Below, piece after piece: positions 34,028 through 41,329 of a DNA stretch of 64,000 nt; within the stretch, counting starts at the first letter, position 1; each line of letters starts with the position of its first letter. The stretch covers positions 83,742 to 147,741 of the forward strand of contig JBARXJ010000004.1 in NCBI GenBank assembly GCA_049647265.1, given 5' to 3'. The notes below the pieces were generated by a model. It saw only the letters and a list, made by a program, of their open reading frames with translations, was not told the DNA's origin and searched no databases. The stretch is from JAAURB01 sp049647265 (GTDB lineage Bacteria; Cyanobacteriota; Cyanobacteriia; Cyanobacteriales; Microcoleaceae). Made by a program: the position numbers and the translations under genes.

Positions 34028-35176
34028 TTGCTACTCGGTTTTAAAACTGAACTCAAAATTAACAATAAACAGCGTTCAGCTCTGGCCCAACACGCAGGTA
34101 CAGCTCGTCATGCTTGGAATTGGGGGTTAGCTTTAACAAAACAAATATTAGATCATAATAAAGCTAACCCTGACAACAAGATAAAATTTCCCACAGCAAT
34201 TGATTTGCACAAATGGTTAGTTGCCTTAGTTAAACCCTCAAACAGTTGGTACTATTCCTGTTCCAAGTGTGCGCCTCAATGGGCGTTAAGACATCTATCT
34301 CAATCTTGGAAACGAGCTTTTAAAAAGCAAGCCAAACCCCCTAGATTTAAGAAAAAAGGTAAAAGTGATAGTTTTACCCTAGATGGAGCCATTAAGGTAG
34401 AACATCAAAAAATAAAAATCCCAAAAATAGGATGGTTAAAAACTTATGAACGATTACCGTTTTCGTATCAACCCAAATCTGTTACAGTTACGAGGAAAGC
34501 AGATAGATGGTTTATTAGTTTCAAAATAGAAGTAGAACCCCATACCAACTATTTATCAGAAGTAGTAGGAGTAGACTTAGGAATTAAGACTCTTGCCACT
34601 TTATCATCAGGGGTAACATTTAAGGGTGCTAAAAGCTATCGTAAGTATGAAGCTAAATTATCTAGACTACAGTATTCGAGCCGCCATAAGATTAAAGGGT
34701 CAAGTAATTGGAAAAAAGCTCAAAAAAAAATAGCCCAACTGCATTTTAAGATTGCTAATATTCGCTCTGATACGTTACACAAACTCACGACTTATTTGGC
34801 TAAGAACCACAGCCAGATAGTAATTGAGGATTTAAATGTATCAGGAATGTTGGCCAATAGAAAACTGGCAAAAGCTGTTCAGGATATGGGATTTTACGAG
34901 TTTAGACGGCAATTAGAGTATAAATGTCAGTTGTATGGGTCTGAACTGATTATTGCCGATAGATGGTTTGCCAGCTCAAAAACTTGTTCCAATTGTGGGT
35001 GTAAAAAAGAGCAACTAAGCTTGAGTGAGCGAGTGTTTAAGTGTGACAGTTGCGGAGTTGAAATAGAAAGAGACTTAAATGCAGCTATAAATTTGAAGTC
35101 TTTGGCGGCAAGTTCTGTCGTGTCAGCTTGTGGAGTAGCCAGTGCCGACACTGCTACGTTTGAAGCAAGAAAATAA
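34028..35176 (+). CDS. tnpB: TnpB RNA-guided nuclease (IS200/IS605-type), no TnpA
   Basis: About 382 residues from a TTG start at 34028 (MLLGFKTELKINNKQR, the usual TnpB N-terminus); the frame stays open to a TTG at 33998. RuvC residues are present in GVDLGIKTLAT (Asp), VIEDLNVSGM (Glu) and ERDLNAAINL (Asp), with a CSNCG / CDSCG zinc ribbon, so the nuclease looks intact. No tnpA or clear transposon ends are seen, so this is a solitary copy. TnpB proteins use a guide RNA overlapping their 3' end; a candidate would lie around 35060-35250, but I could not define it. Confidence 0.9.
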   Translation: MLLGFKTELKINNKQRSALAQHAGTARHAWNWGLALTKQILDHNKANPDNKIKFPTAIDLHKWLVALVKPSNSWYYSCSKCAPQWALRHLSQSWKRAFKKQAKPPRFKKKGKSDSFTLDGAIKVEHQKIKIPKIGWLKTYERLPFSYQPKSVTVTRKADRWFISFKIEVEPHTNYLSEVVGVDLGIKTLATLSSGVTFKGAKSYRKYEAKLSRLQYSSRHKIKGSSNWKKAQKKIAQLHFKIANIRSDTLHKLTTYLAKNHSQIVIEDLNVSGMLANRKLAKAVQDMGFYEFRRQLEYKCQLYGSELIIADRWFASSKTCSNCGCKKEQLSLSERVFKCDSCGVEIERDLNAAINLKSLAASSVVSACGVASADTATFEARK

Positions 35177-35509
35177 CTCTAAATTTACCCATGAGTAGAT
35201 TTAGGTAGGTTTATTAGAGCGGAATTAGATTGGCTATTGTGTATTGTAAAAAGGCGGTAGGGAATGGAGAGTGGGGGATTAGATTGACTCTTCTGTAAAG
35301 GTTTCTTTTCTAACAAGACTTTGACAACAAATGAGGCAATTTTTGCTTGAAATCTAGACTGAGAGAGTTTTTTATATCAAGTCCGGATAATGAGTAATCA
35401 TCAAAAGAAGAAAGCTGATGAGCTAAATTTCTTTGATTCTACTCCCTACTACCCACTCCCCACTACACCCACTTCCCACTCCCTACTCCCTACTTCCCAC
35501 TCCCCACTA
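35177..35509. other. Intergenic region with STRR
   Basis: About 330 bp between tnpB and the four-helix-bundle gene. The last 70 bp (35438-35508) are ACTCCCTACTCCCCACT heptamers. The first part may include the TnpB guide-RNA tail. No gene is seen. Confidence 0.5.
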
Positions 35510-35890
35510 TTATCTTTCTCTTTTTCTATTTAATGCTCTAATCAAAGCTAAAAGTAATCTCCCTACTGTTTCACATTCATCTAAAACAGGCTGAACCACT
35601 TGTATTGTTGTAAGATTGACTCTCTTAGAGAGTATTAAGTGAGTTTCTAATTCTTTTAATGAACCTTGAGCAATATATAGAAAGCGGATGTAATCTCCTA
35701 AATTACTGCGTCCATAGCCTTCTGCGATATTAGCAGGGATTGAAACAGAGGCTCGACGAATTTGTGAAATCATTCCGTACATTTCCTGCTGGGGAAAAGA
35801 TTGAGTTATGTGATAGCAACTCTCTACGAGATTCATAGCTTCCTGCCAAACTTGTAAATCTTGATATGACTTGATTGATGAGTTCTCCAT
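35510..35890 (-). CDS. Four helix bundle protein (S23/TIGR02436 family)
   Basis: A 126-residue protein with the full family signature: YQDLQVWQEAMNLVESCY, MYGMISQIRRASVSIPANIAEGYGR and FLYIAQGSLKELETHLIL. The canonical IPANIAEGYGR loop is intact here, unlike in the paralogue at 3070-3420. The molecular role of this family is unknown; members are scattered in accessory regions of cyanobacteria. Confidence 0.88.
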   Translation of the reverse strand: MENSSIKSYQDLQVWQEAMNLVESCYHITQSFPQQEMYGMISQIRRASVSIPANIAEGYGRSNLGDYIRFLYIAQGSLKELETHLILSKRVNLTTIQVVQPVLDECETVGRLLLALIRALNRKRER

Positions 35891-36043
35891 CTTTTCCTAT
35901 AATTCTTAGATTTCATATCTATAGTTCCCTCCCCACTCCCTACTCCCTACATATAGAAATAACGTCTTCTACTCATAGTGTATAAATAAATCATGTCAAC
36001 CAAAGCAATATCAAATATTGCCTATGAATAAATGCGATAACCC

Positions 36044-36616
36044 ATGAGAAATAATCGACGAGTTCTCATTCTCGCAGATAGTGATAACACGGTTATTAGC
36101 GCCCAAAACTTTAATCGTAAAGTAGATTGGCAGCAAATCCGAGACTATTTAGCTAACCCTAATGAGGGAAGAGAATTAATCGAAATGGTGATTTATGTTG
36201 GCTTACCACCCGCAAGGGAGCGATTTTTAGAACAACGTAAAACCAAAGAAAAATTCATCTATTGGGCGAAAAGTAACGGATTTTTAGTCGTTCCAAAAGA
36301 AGGCAAAGCTAAAGGTGAAGAGTTTGAAACCAATATTGACATTGTGATGGCAATGGATGCGGTTGAACTCGCCTTAGAAATTAAGCCAGACATCGTTGTT
36401 TTGGTGACAGGAGATTCCGACTTTGCCTATCTAGCAGAGAAGTTAAGACGAAGAGGTATTCGAGTAGAAGTTGCTTCTGTTGAACAATCTCTTGGAAATG
36501 AACTAAAAATGGCCGCTAATAGTGTTGTTGATTTAGTGGAGCTATTTAACCGTTTTGAGCAACAAAAAAGTCACAAAAAACATTACCGAATTGGAACTAT
36601 TAAGTTATTTGACTGA
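36044..36616 (+). CDS. NYN/PIN-like nuclease (LabA/DUF88 family)
   Basis: A 190-residue NYN-domain protein: RVLILADSDNTVIS (first Asp), NIDIVMAMDAVELAL (central Asp), VVLVTGDSDFAYLAEKLRRRG (catalytic Asp pair) and IRVEVASVEQSLGNELKMAANS. The domain is a metal-dependent RNase fold. It stands between the CRISPR/TnpB part and the ubiquitin-like cluster, and a membrane-anchored coiled-coil gene follows 7 bases after its stop, so the two are probably coupled. Confidence 0.85.
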   Translation: MRNNRRVLILADSDNTVISAQNFNRKVDWQQIRDYLANPNEGRELIEMVIYVGLPPARERFLEQRKTKEKFIYWAKSNGFLVVPKEGKAKGEEFETNIDIVMAMDAVELALEIKPDIVVLVTGDSDFAYLAEKLRRRGIRVEVASVEQSLGNELKMAANSVVDLVELFNRFEQQKSHKKHYRIGTIKLFD

Positions 36617-36623
36617 GCAATTG

Positions 36624-37046
36624 ATGTTTACATTAAATTCAAATTCCCCAATCATGAACAAATTTCTAGCCTTACCCCAAGCTATTTCTCAAAAAGCCGT
36701 TAATGTTTTTAATGGCAAGTTAACAGTAATTCAGCCAAGCGGATTAAAATTCATTCATGTTCAACTAGAAAACTTAACTCAACAGTTTGAAGATTTAGAA
36801 TCCCGTTTGACTGCTGTAAATCTAGAGGAGCGTTCAGCTTATGCTCAACAAATAAATACGATTGAAGCATCTATTAAACATCTAGAACAACTCTATCGTC
36901 GTCTACTTTCTACCACAGCTATTGCCACCGTTACGCTAATTTTATTAGGTTTTGGCATGATGTCTAGTCGTCAATCTGTTGCGAATCAACCTCCTTCCGA
37001 ATCTGGAATTCGTTCTTCAGTAGAACAACCACTTTCTAACCGTTAA
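36624..37046 (+). CDS. Membrane-anchored coiled-coil protein
   Basis: A 140-residue protein (MFTLNSNSPIMNKFLALPQ). Residues about 45-92 form a coiled coil (VQLENLTQQFEDLESRLTAV, YAQQINTIEASIKHLEQLYRR). One membrane helix (about 95-112, TAIATVTLILLGFGMM) and a short Ser-rich tail follow. It lies directly behind the NYN nuclease gene and may anchor or partner it. Unrecognised family. Confidence 0.55.
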   Translation: MFTLNSNSPIMNKFLALPQAISQKAVNVFNGKLTVIQPSGLKFIHVQLENLTQQFEDLESRLTAVNLEERSAYAQQINTIEASIKHLEQLYRRLLSTTAIATVTLILLGFGMMSSRQSVANQPPSESGIRSSVEQPLSNR

Positions 37047-37063
37047 ATCTGATATAACGTAGG

Positions 37064-37128
37064 GTGGGTTAGGTACGGCAAAACTTTTGATAATAAACCG
37101 AGCATTTTTAATCCGTACTGTAACCCAC
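37064..37128. repeat. Imperfect inverted repeat (hairpin)
   Basis: GTGGGTTAGGTACGG at 37064-37078 is complementary, with one gap, to CCGTACTGTAACCCAC at 37113-37128. Similar GGTGGGTTA elements are dispersed in cyanobacterial genomes. It separates the NYN pair from the ubiquitin-like cluster and could act as a terminator. Confidence 0.7.
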
Positions 37129-37264
37129 TTCATCAGAATTGGTAATTGTTTAAATAGTTTATACTAAGATATTTGGCAGGCTATTAATAACTAATTATCA
37201 TTTCACTTCAACATCCTATCAACAATATTGAAGCACAAACAAACCATACTAAAAAGGATAAATT

Positions 37265-37462
37265 ATGAAAGCTGTTGTCAATGGTAAATTAGTAGATTTA
37301 CCAGCAGGCGCTACGGTTGAAGAATTAAGAGCTAGACTGCCGGAGATTGGTAATGATGATGTGATGGAAGAAGGATTTCATGGCACAAAACCTTTAAAAG
37401 AAAACGAAGCACTGAAAGAAGGCTCTAAAGTTTGGACTGTTCCTAAAATTGTTAAAGGATAA
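37265..37462 (+). CDS. Ubiquitin-like beta-grasp protein
   Basis: A 65-residue protein: MKAVVNGKLVDLPAGATVEELRA, then a helix, LKENEALKEGSKVWTVP and the C-terminus IVKG. This is a compact beta-grasp fold like ThiS, MoaD and bacterial ubiquitin-like proteins. It ends in a single exposed glycine rather than GG, so it would need no maturation before adenylation by an E1. An E2-like gene follows after 6 bases and a JAB-E1 gene lies downstream, making conjugation or thiocarboxylation its likely job. Confidence 0.8.
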   Translation: MKAVVNGKLVDLPAGATVEELRARLPEIGNDDVMEEGFHGTKPLKENEALKEGSKVWTVPKIVKG

Positions 37463-37468
37463 ATAAAA

Positions 37469-37954
37469 ATGACCTTAAGTATTAGCTCCCGCTCTACTCA
37501 ATTTCAACCGAGTGAGCGTGTCTTTAAAGAATTAAAGCTTTTAGAAAGAGTAGCAAAAAGAGTGATAGCAGGTAGTAAAACTATTGGAGAGATTCAATAT
37601 ACTGCTGTTGTCGTTAAAGCTATGCCGCTATCCTCTAAAAAATTCAAGGTAAGTCATACAGATTTACTATTTTTATTGCATCCTGATTATCCCCGTCTGC
37701 CTCCCATTGGTTGCTATCTAAATTATCCTTGGAAAACAGTAGGACAAGGAGATCATCACTTTACCCAACAAAGTCATTATGGTGCGCCATTTTTGAGTGA
37801 AGAAGGTTGGTATTGGTATTGTGTCGGCTTAGGTGGAGGCTTTAATCAAAATCGATGGTTAAATGCTTGGCGACCTAATAAAAATCCTGAAAAAGGTCAT
37901 AACCTGACTACTCTATTTGTGACGGCTCGTTATGCAATTAACAGTGAAGATTAG
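37469..37954 (+). CDS. Prokaryotic E2-like (UBC-fold) protein
   Basis: A 161-residue protein. The N-terminal helix (SERVFKELKLLERVAKRVIAG) precedes a UBC-like core: TDLLFLLHPDYPRLPPIGCYL (the P-x-YP-x-x-PP signature of bacterial E2 proteins), PWKTVGQGDHHF and GWYWYCVGLGGGFNQNRWLNAW with a downstream helix. Cysteines are at 82 and 118; Cys118 (WYWYC) lies in the right part of the fold for a catalytic thiol. Assigned to the E2 group on motif shape and on the flanking Ubl and E1 genes. Confidence 0.72.
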   Translation: MTLSISSRSTQFQPSERVFKELKLLERVAKRVIAGSKTIGEIQYTAVVVKAMPLSSKKFKVSHTDLLFLLHPDYPRLPPIGCYLNYPWKTVGQGDHHFTQQSHYGAPFLSEEGWYWYCVGLGGGFNQNRWLNAWRPNKNPEKGHNLTTLFVTARYAINSED

Positions 37955-38325
37955 CCTGTATATAGCCCTCAAAATTAAGTCATTCTAATGGACTATTTCA
38001 GTTAAAATCAGGCAATAGAATAGCAGGATTTGTGGATTCTCATCTGTATGAGAATAACAATTGGCAAAGTTCATCCCGTTTTCGCGTCGGCATCAAATGA
38101 GTGGAAGCTATCCACCAGATGTTGCAATGAATTACTTTTTAATAAGTTGATTCATATTATTATATAGCACTATGAGCTAGTTTATTCATCAACTTTAAAA
38201 GCCAATAACTGCTGAAAGCCTCATTGAATCAGCTATTTTCTTCTCCACTACCCACTCCCCACCACCCACTGCCCACTCCCTATTCCCCCACACATAAACC
38301 ATAGCGCTATACTCTCTTCATTAAA
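37955..38325. other. Intergenic gap inside the ubiquitin-like cluster
   Basis: A 370-bp gap between the E2-like and JAB-E1 genes. It holds a CACTACCCACTCCCC heptamer STRR (38247-38290) and no gene. The gap is unusual because Ubl and E2 are only 6 bp apart. It may contain a separate promoter for the E1 gene. Confidence 0.6.
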
Positions 38326-39663
38326 ATGAATTATATTTTACAGATTCCACCCTTAATGTGGCAACAATTTTGCCAAGCGATGCAGCAAGCTCGTACAGAA
38401 AATCAGGAAGTGATTGGTTTCTTTTTCTGTAAACATTATCATATTAATCGTCAAATTCGGTATGCTCCTCAAGCCTGGGTTGTTCCAACTCCAGACTGTT
38501 ATGAATGTCAATCTGTAGATGGTTTAATCTTAAAACAACAGTTTCATTTTTACCTATTAGAAAGTTATATTGAACCCGGCTTAGACGTAGTTCATATTCA
38601 CACTCATCCTGGTCAAGAAATGCCTGTTTTTTCAACAATCGACGATGATTACGAATCCAAGTATGCTCAATTTCTAGCGACTCGATTTAGTCATAAGCCT
38701 CATTTGATTTCTGGTATCTTCGATGAATCTTTTCAGCAGTCTCAATTTCGGATTTGGGATGAAACCGGAACTACTGTTCAGCCTGTAGAGTTTTATCATA
38801 CCTGGTTGATGCAGACATCCACTAAAACCTTGACAGAGAAAACAGAATCAATGTTTGCGCGTCAAAATATCTTTGGTGAAACTTTTCAGAAACAATTAGG
38901 AGAACTAACTGTTACATTAGTTGGTTGCGGGGGAATTGGTGCAATTTTTGCAGAATTATTGGGGCGTTTAGGTGTGAGAAAATGGGTTTTAATTGATCCT
39001 GATACTTTAGAAACTTCTAATCTCAATCGAATGCCGGGAGCGACTTGGGAGATGGTAAATCAACTTTTGCCTAAAGTAGAATATGTCAGACAACTGATTG
39101 AAGTAATTTATCCAACAGATGCTGAAATCCAAACCCTTCCTACTTCTGTTGAAAACGTTTCAAGTTTAGCAGATTGTGCTACCTCTGACTTAATTGTTGT
39201 TGCCACTGATAACCATTATTCTCGACAAATTGCTCAAGAAATTGCTCTTCAATTCATGCGACCTTTAATTTGTCTCGGAACTCATATTGAAGTCAAATCT
39301 AATCATTCTCCCCGAATGTATTGCCGCATTACAATTCCACCGTTAGGCGGAGGTTGGTGTTTGATGTGTGGTAATATCATTAATCTACAAACAGCCGCTT
39401 TAGAATCTGCACCCCAAGAAATTGAACAATTAGCAACTCAAAGAGGATATTTAGATAAGATTCCAAATCCCGCAGTCTTCTGGCTAAATAGTATCTGTGC
39501 CAGTACAGCAGTCGGTATTCTTCAAGGAATTATCAGTGGCTTTCTTAATGTTGATTCAGGCTTAGATTGGATTTATGAGTTTCCTGAATCTAGATGGCAC
39601 AAAGCTGATACTAACTATTTAATGACTTCAGATTGCTATTTTTGTGGTTCAGAATATATTTGA
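38326..39663 (+). CDS. JAB metalloprotease fused to E1/ThiF-type activating enzyme
   Basis: A 445-residue fusion. The JAB (JAMM) domain, residues 1-160, has Glu28 and the exact H92-x-H94-x8-S103-x2-D106 zinc-protease motif (HIHTHPG then STIDD). The E1 domain, about 185-445, has the GCGGIG nucleotide loop (200-205), IDPDTLE (Asp224/226), NLNR (Arg235), and two zinc-binding CxxC pairs (345/348 and 437/440). The E1 half would adenylate the Ubl C-terminus and the JAB half would remove or process Ubl. All catalytic positions appear intact. Confidence 0.92.
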   Translation: MNYILQIPPLMWQQFCQAMQQARTENQEVIGFFFCKHYHINRQIRYAPQAWVVPTPDCYECQSVDGLILKQQFHFYLLESYIEPGLDVVHIHTHPGQEMPVFSTIDDDYESKYAQFLATRFSHKPHLISGIFDESFQQSQFRIWDETGTTVQPVEFYHTWLMQTSTKTLTEKTESMFARQNIFGETFQKQLGELTVTLVGCGGIGAIFAELLGRLGVRKWVLIDPDTLETSNLNRMPGATWEMVNQLLPKVEYVRQLIEVIYPTDAEIQTLPTSVENVSSLADCATSDLIVVATDNHYSRQIAQEIALQFMRPLICLGTHIEVKSNHSPRMYCRITIPPLGGGWCLMCGNIINLQTAALESAPQEIEQLATQRGYLDKIPNPAVFWLNSICASTAVGILQGIISGFLNVDSGLDWIYEFPESRWHKADTNYLMTSDCYFCGSEYI

Positions 39664-39736
39664 AAATAATATGCAATAGTAAAATATCTTATTTATCTAT
39701 TTCGAGACTTTTTATAAACGATTGAGAATAATTTTA

Positions 39737-41281
39737 TCATAATCCCTCGTTCATTAACTGATTCATTGACCATTCTTTAATACCTGAGTAAATATAATAT
39801 TGAGCATTTTTACCAACAAATTTACGATATTCTGGTTTAATAAGGGATAAATTGCTCTCTAAAATTTGTGTCATCACCTCTATAATTTTATTAGGAGAAC
39901 AAGCATTTTTATCACGCTCTGGACTATCATATAATTTCTTCATCATTGCCTGAGAAATTCCTTCTGCGCCATGAATTAGTTTATTTCTTTGACTACACCA
40001 GTAATCTAAACTTTTTAAGCTTTGCTTAACTGCTAACCAGTCATTTGAATCAACTTTTTTATATCGTTCAACTTGTTGATTAATAAAATCTAATTTCTTT
40101 CGACGGCTGGATAAACCTCTAAATTCTTGTCTTTTACCGATTTGATCAGCAATTTTTTCTAAAACTCCCTCGTAAAAAGAAGATATATAAGTTAAGAAGC
40201 TAGTCATTTGATTCAGTTCTTCGTAAATTCGGCATTGAGTATAAATGTTCAAAAGTTGATCATTCTGAGTCGCCTCCTTAACAATACGTTGAGAAATATT
40301 ATGGGTTAGCTTCGGAGTATTTTTGATAGTTTTCCAATCTAAATTAAAACAGTAATTTCCGACTGTTAGCGCTGAAATTACCTGCTGAATTAGGTGATGA
40401 TTCCTAGTTAGATCAGAGTCATCTATATATTTTTGTAGAAAACTGAGTGATTTTTTCCATTGAGTTAAAAGCTGACTTGCACCTTCAAAATCCCAACGTT
40501 CTAGTAAAATCTGAATATCTCGATATTTTTGGCTTCGCATATATCGCCAATAGGATGTATATTGACATTGTGACGGCTCACCTGCCAATAACTTTTTAAT
40601 AGAAAGTTTAGGATCGATAAACAGCTTTTGAGTTACAGCAGAAGCAATTGACTGCATTGTCAAAGCCGTTTTCATCTGAATTGTACCACCTTTTGTACTC
40701 ACTAATAAAGGTTGATCTTCTTTGACTTGATGGATGAAAAAGTTGTAATAGAAGTTTAACAGTTGGTCGGCATCATTTGCTGGTGTTTCAGGAGGAATTT
40801 GTTGTTCAATAAGTCGTAAGTTATGCTCTTTTAAAAACCACTTTTGTAAAATCTTAAACACATAAATAGAATCGGATGGGTGAGGCGGTTGTTGTTGCGT
40901 AACAAACAGATTGATTTCTTGAACATTAAACTGTTGTTGTGCGGTTTGAATCACTCCCCAAATCCGACCTGGACGCAGACGAGAATGCCAGGTTAATTCA
41001 TCCTGTTCATAAGCCTGAAACAGTTTTTCTGTTAGTTCTAAAAAAGAGAATATTTTTTTACTCGTTTTTCGATTTTCTCGGACTGAGACATTGAGTTCTG
41101 GACAGAGAATTTCCGTGATATAACTCTGGCGTAGTTCCTGTTCCCAAATCGCTTTTTCATCTTCATTTAGGTCAGATTGATCGATATTAGGTTCGCTACG
41201 GTCAAATCCAATCGGAATATAATAGTGGTCGATTTTAACCGCTAAATCAGATGTCCCAATATTTGCAATGAGAGTTACCAT
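39737..41281 (-). CDS. CARF-HEPN ribonuclease effector (Csx1/Csm6-like)
   Basis: A 514-residue protein. The N-terminal CARF domain is marked by LIANIGTSDL and, at about 194-203, STKGGTIQMK, the usual ligand-loop region. The C-terminal HEPN domain has the RNase motif R432-NKLI-H437 in WCSQRNKLIHG. Proteins of this layout bind cyclic oligoadenylate made by Cas10 and then cut RNA nonspecifically. It is the last gene of the Cmr run, 49 bp after cmr6-cmr1. The exact Csx1 or Csm6 subfamily is not resolved. Confidence 0.82.
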   Translation of the reverse strand: MVTLIANIGTSDLAVKIDHYYIPIGFDRSEPNIDQSDLNEDEKAIWEQELRQSYITEILCPELNVSVRENRKTSKKIFSFLELTEKLFQAYEQDELTWHSRLRPGRIWGVIQTAQQQFNVQEINLFVTQQQPPHPSDSIYVFKILQKWFLKEHNLRLIEQQIPPETPANDADQLLNFYYNFFIHQVKEDQPLLVSTKGGTIQMKTALTMQSIASAVTQKLFIDPKLSIKKLLAGEPSQCQYTSYWRYMRSQKYRDIQILLERWDFEGASQLLTQWKKSLSFLQKYIDDSDLTRNHHLIQQVISALTVGNYCFNLDWKTIKNTPKLTHNISQRIVKEATQNDQLLNIYTQCRIYEELNQMTSFLTYISSFYEGVLEKIADQIGKRQEFRGLSSRRKKLDFINQQVERYKKVDSNDWLAVKQSLKSLDYWCSQRNKLIHGAEGISQAMMKKLYDSPERDKNACSPNKIIEVMTQILESNLSLIKPEYRKFVGKNAQYYIYSGIKEWSMNQLMNEGL

Positions 41282-41329
41282 CTTTTTAATTCCTCTTAAT
41301 TCTATTAGTGTTTCTTGAGTTTTCTTAAA

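Noticed and set aside
26733..35128. A 15-base match (TGTCGTGTCAGCTTG) between 26733 and the 3' part of tnpB
   Set aside because: Too short and without further similarity around it; likely chance or a weak regulatory resemblance.
37265..37462. Plain MoaD or ThiS identity for the beta-grasp protein
   Set aside because: It lacks the GG end and any cofactor-synthesis neighbour, and sits 6 bp from an E2-like gene.
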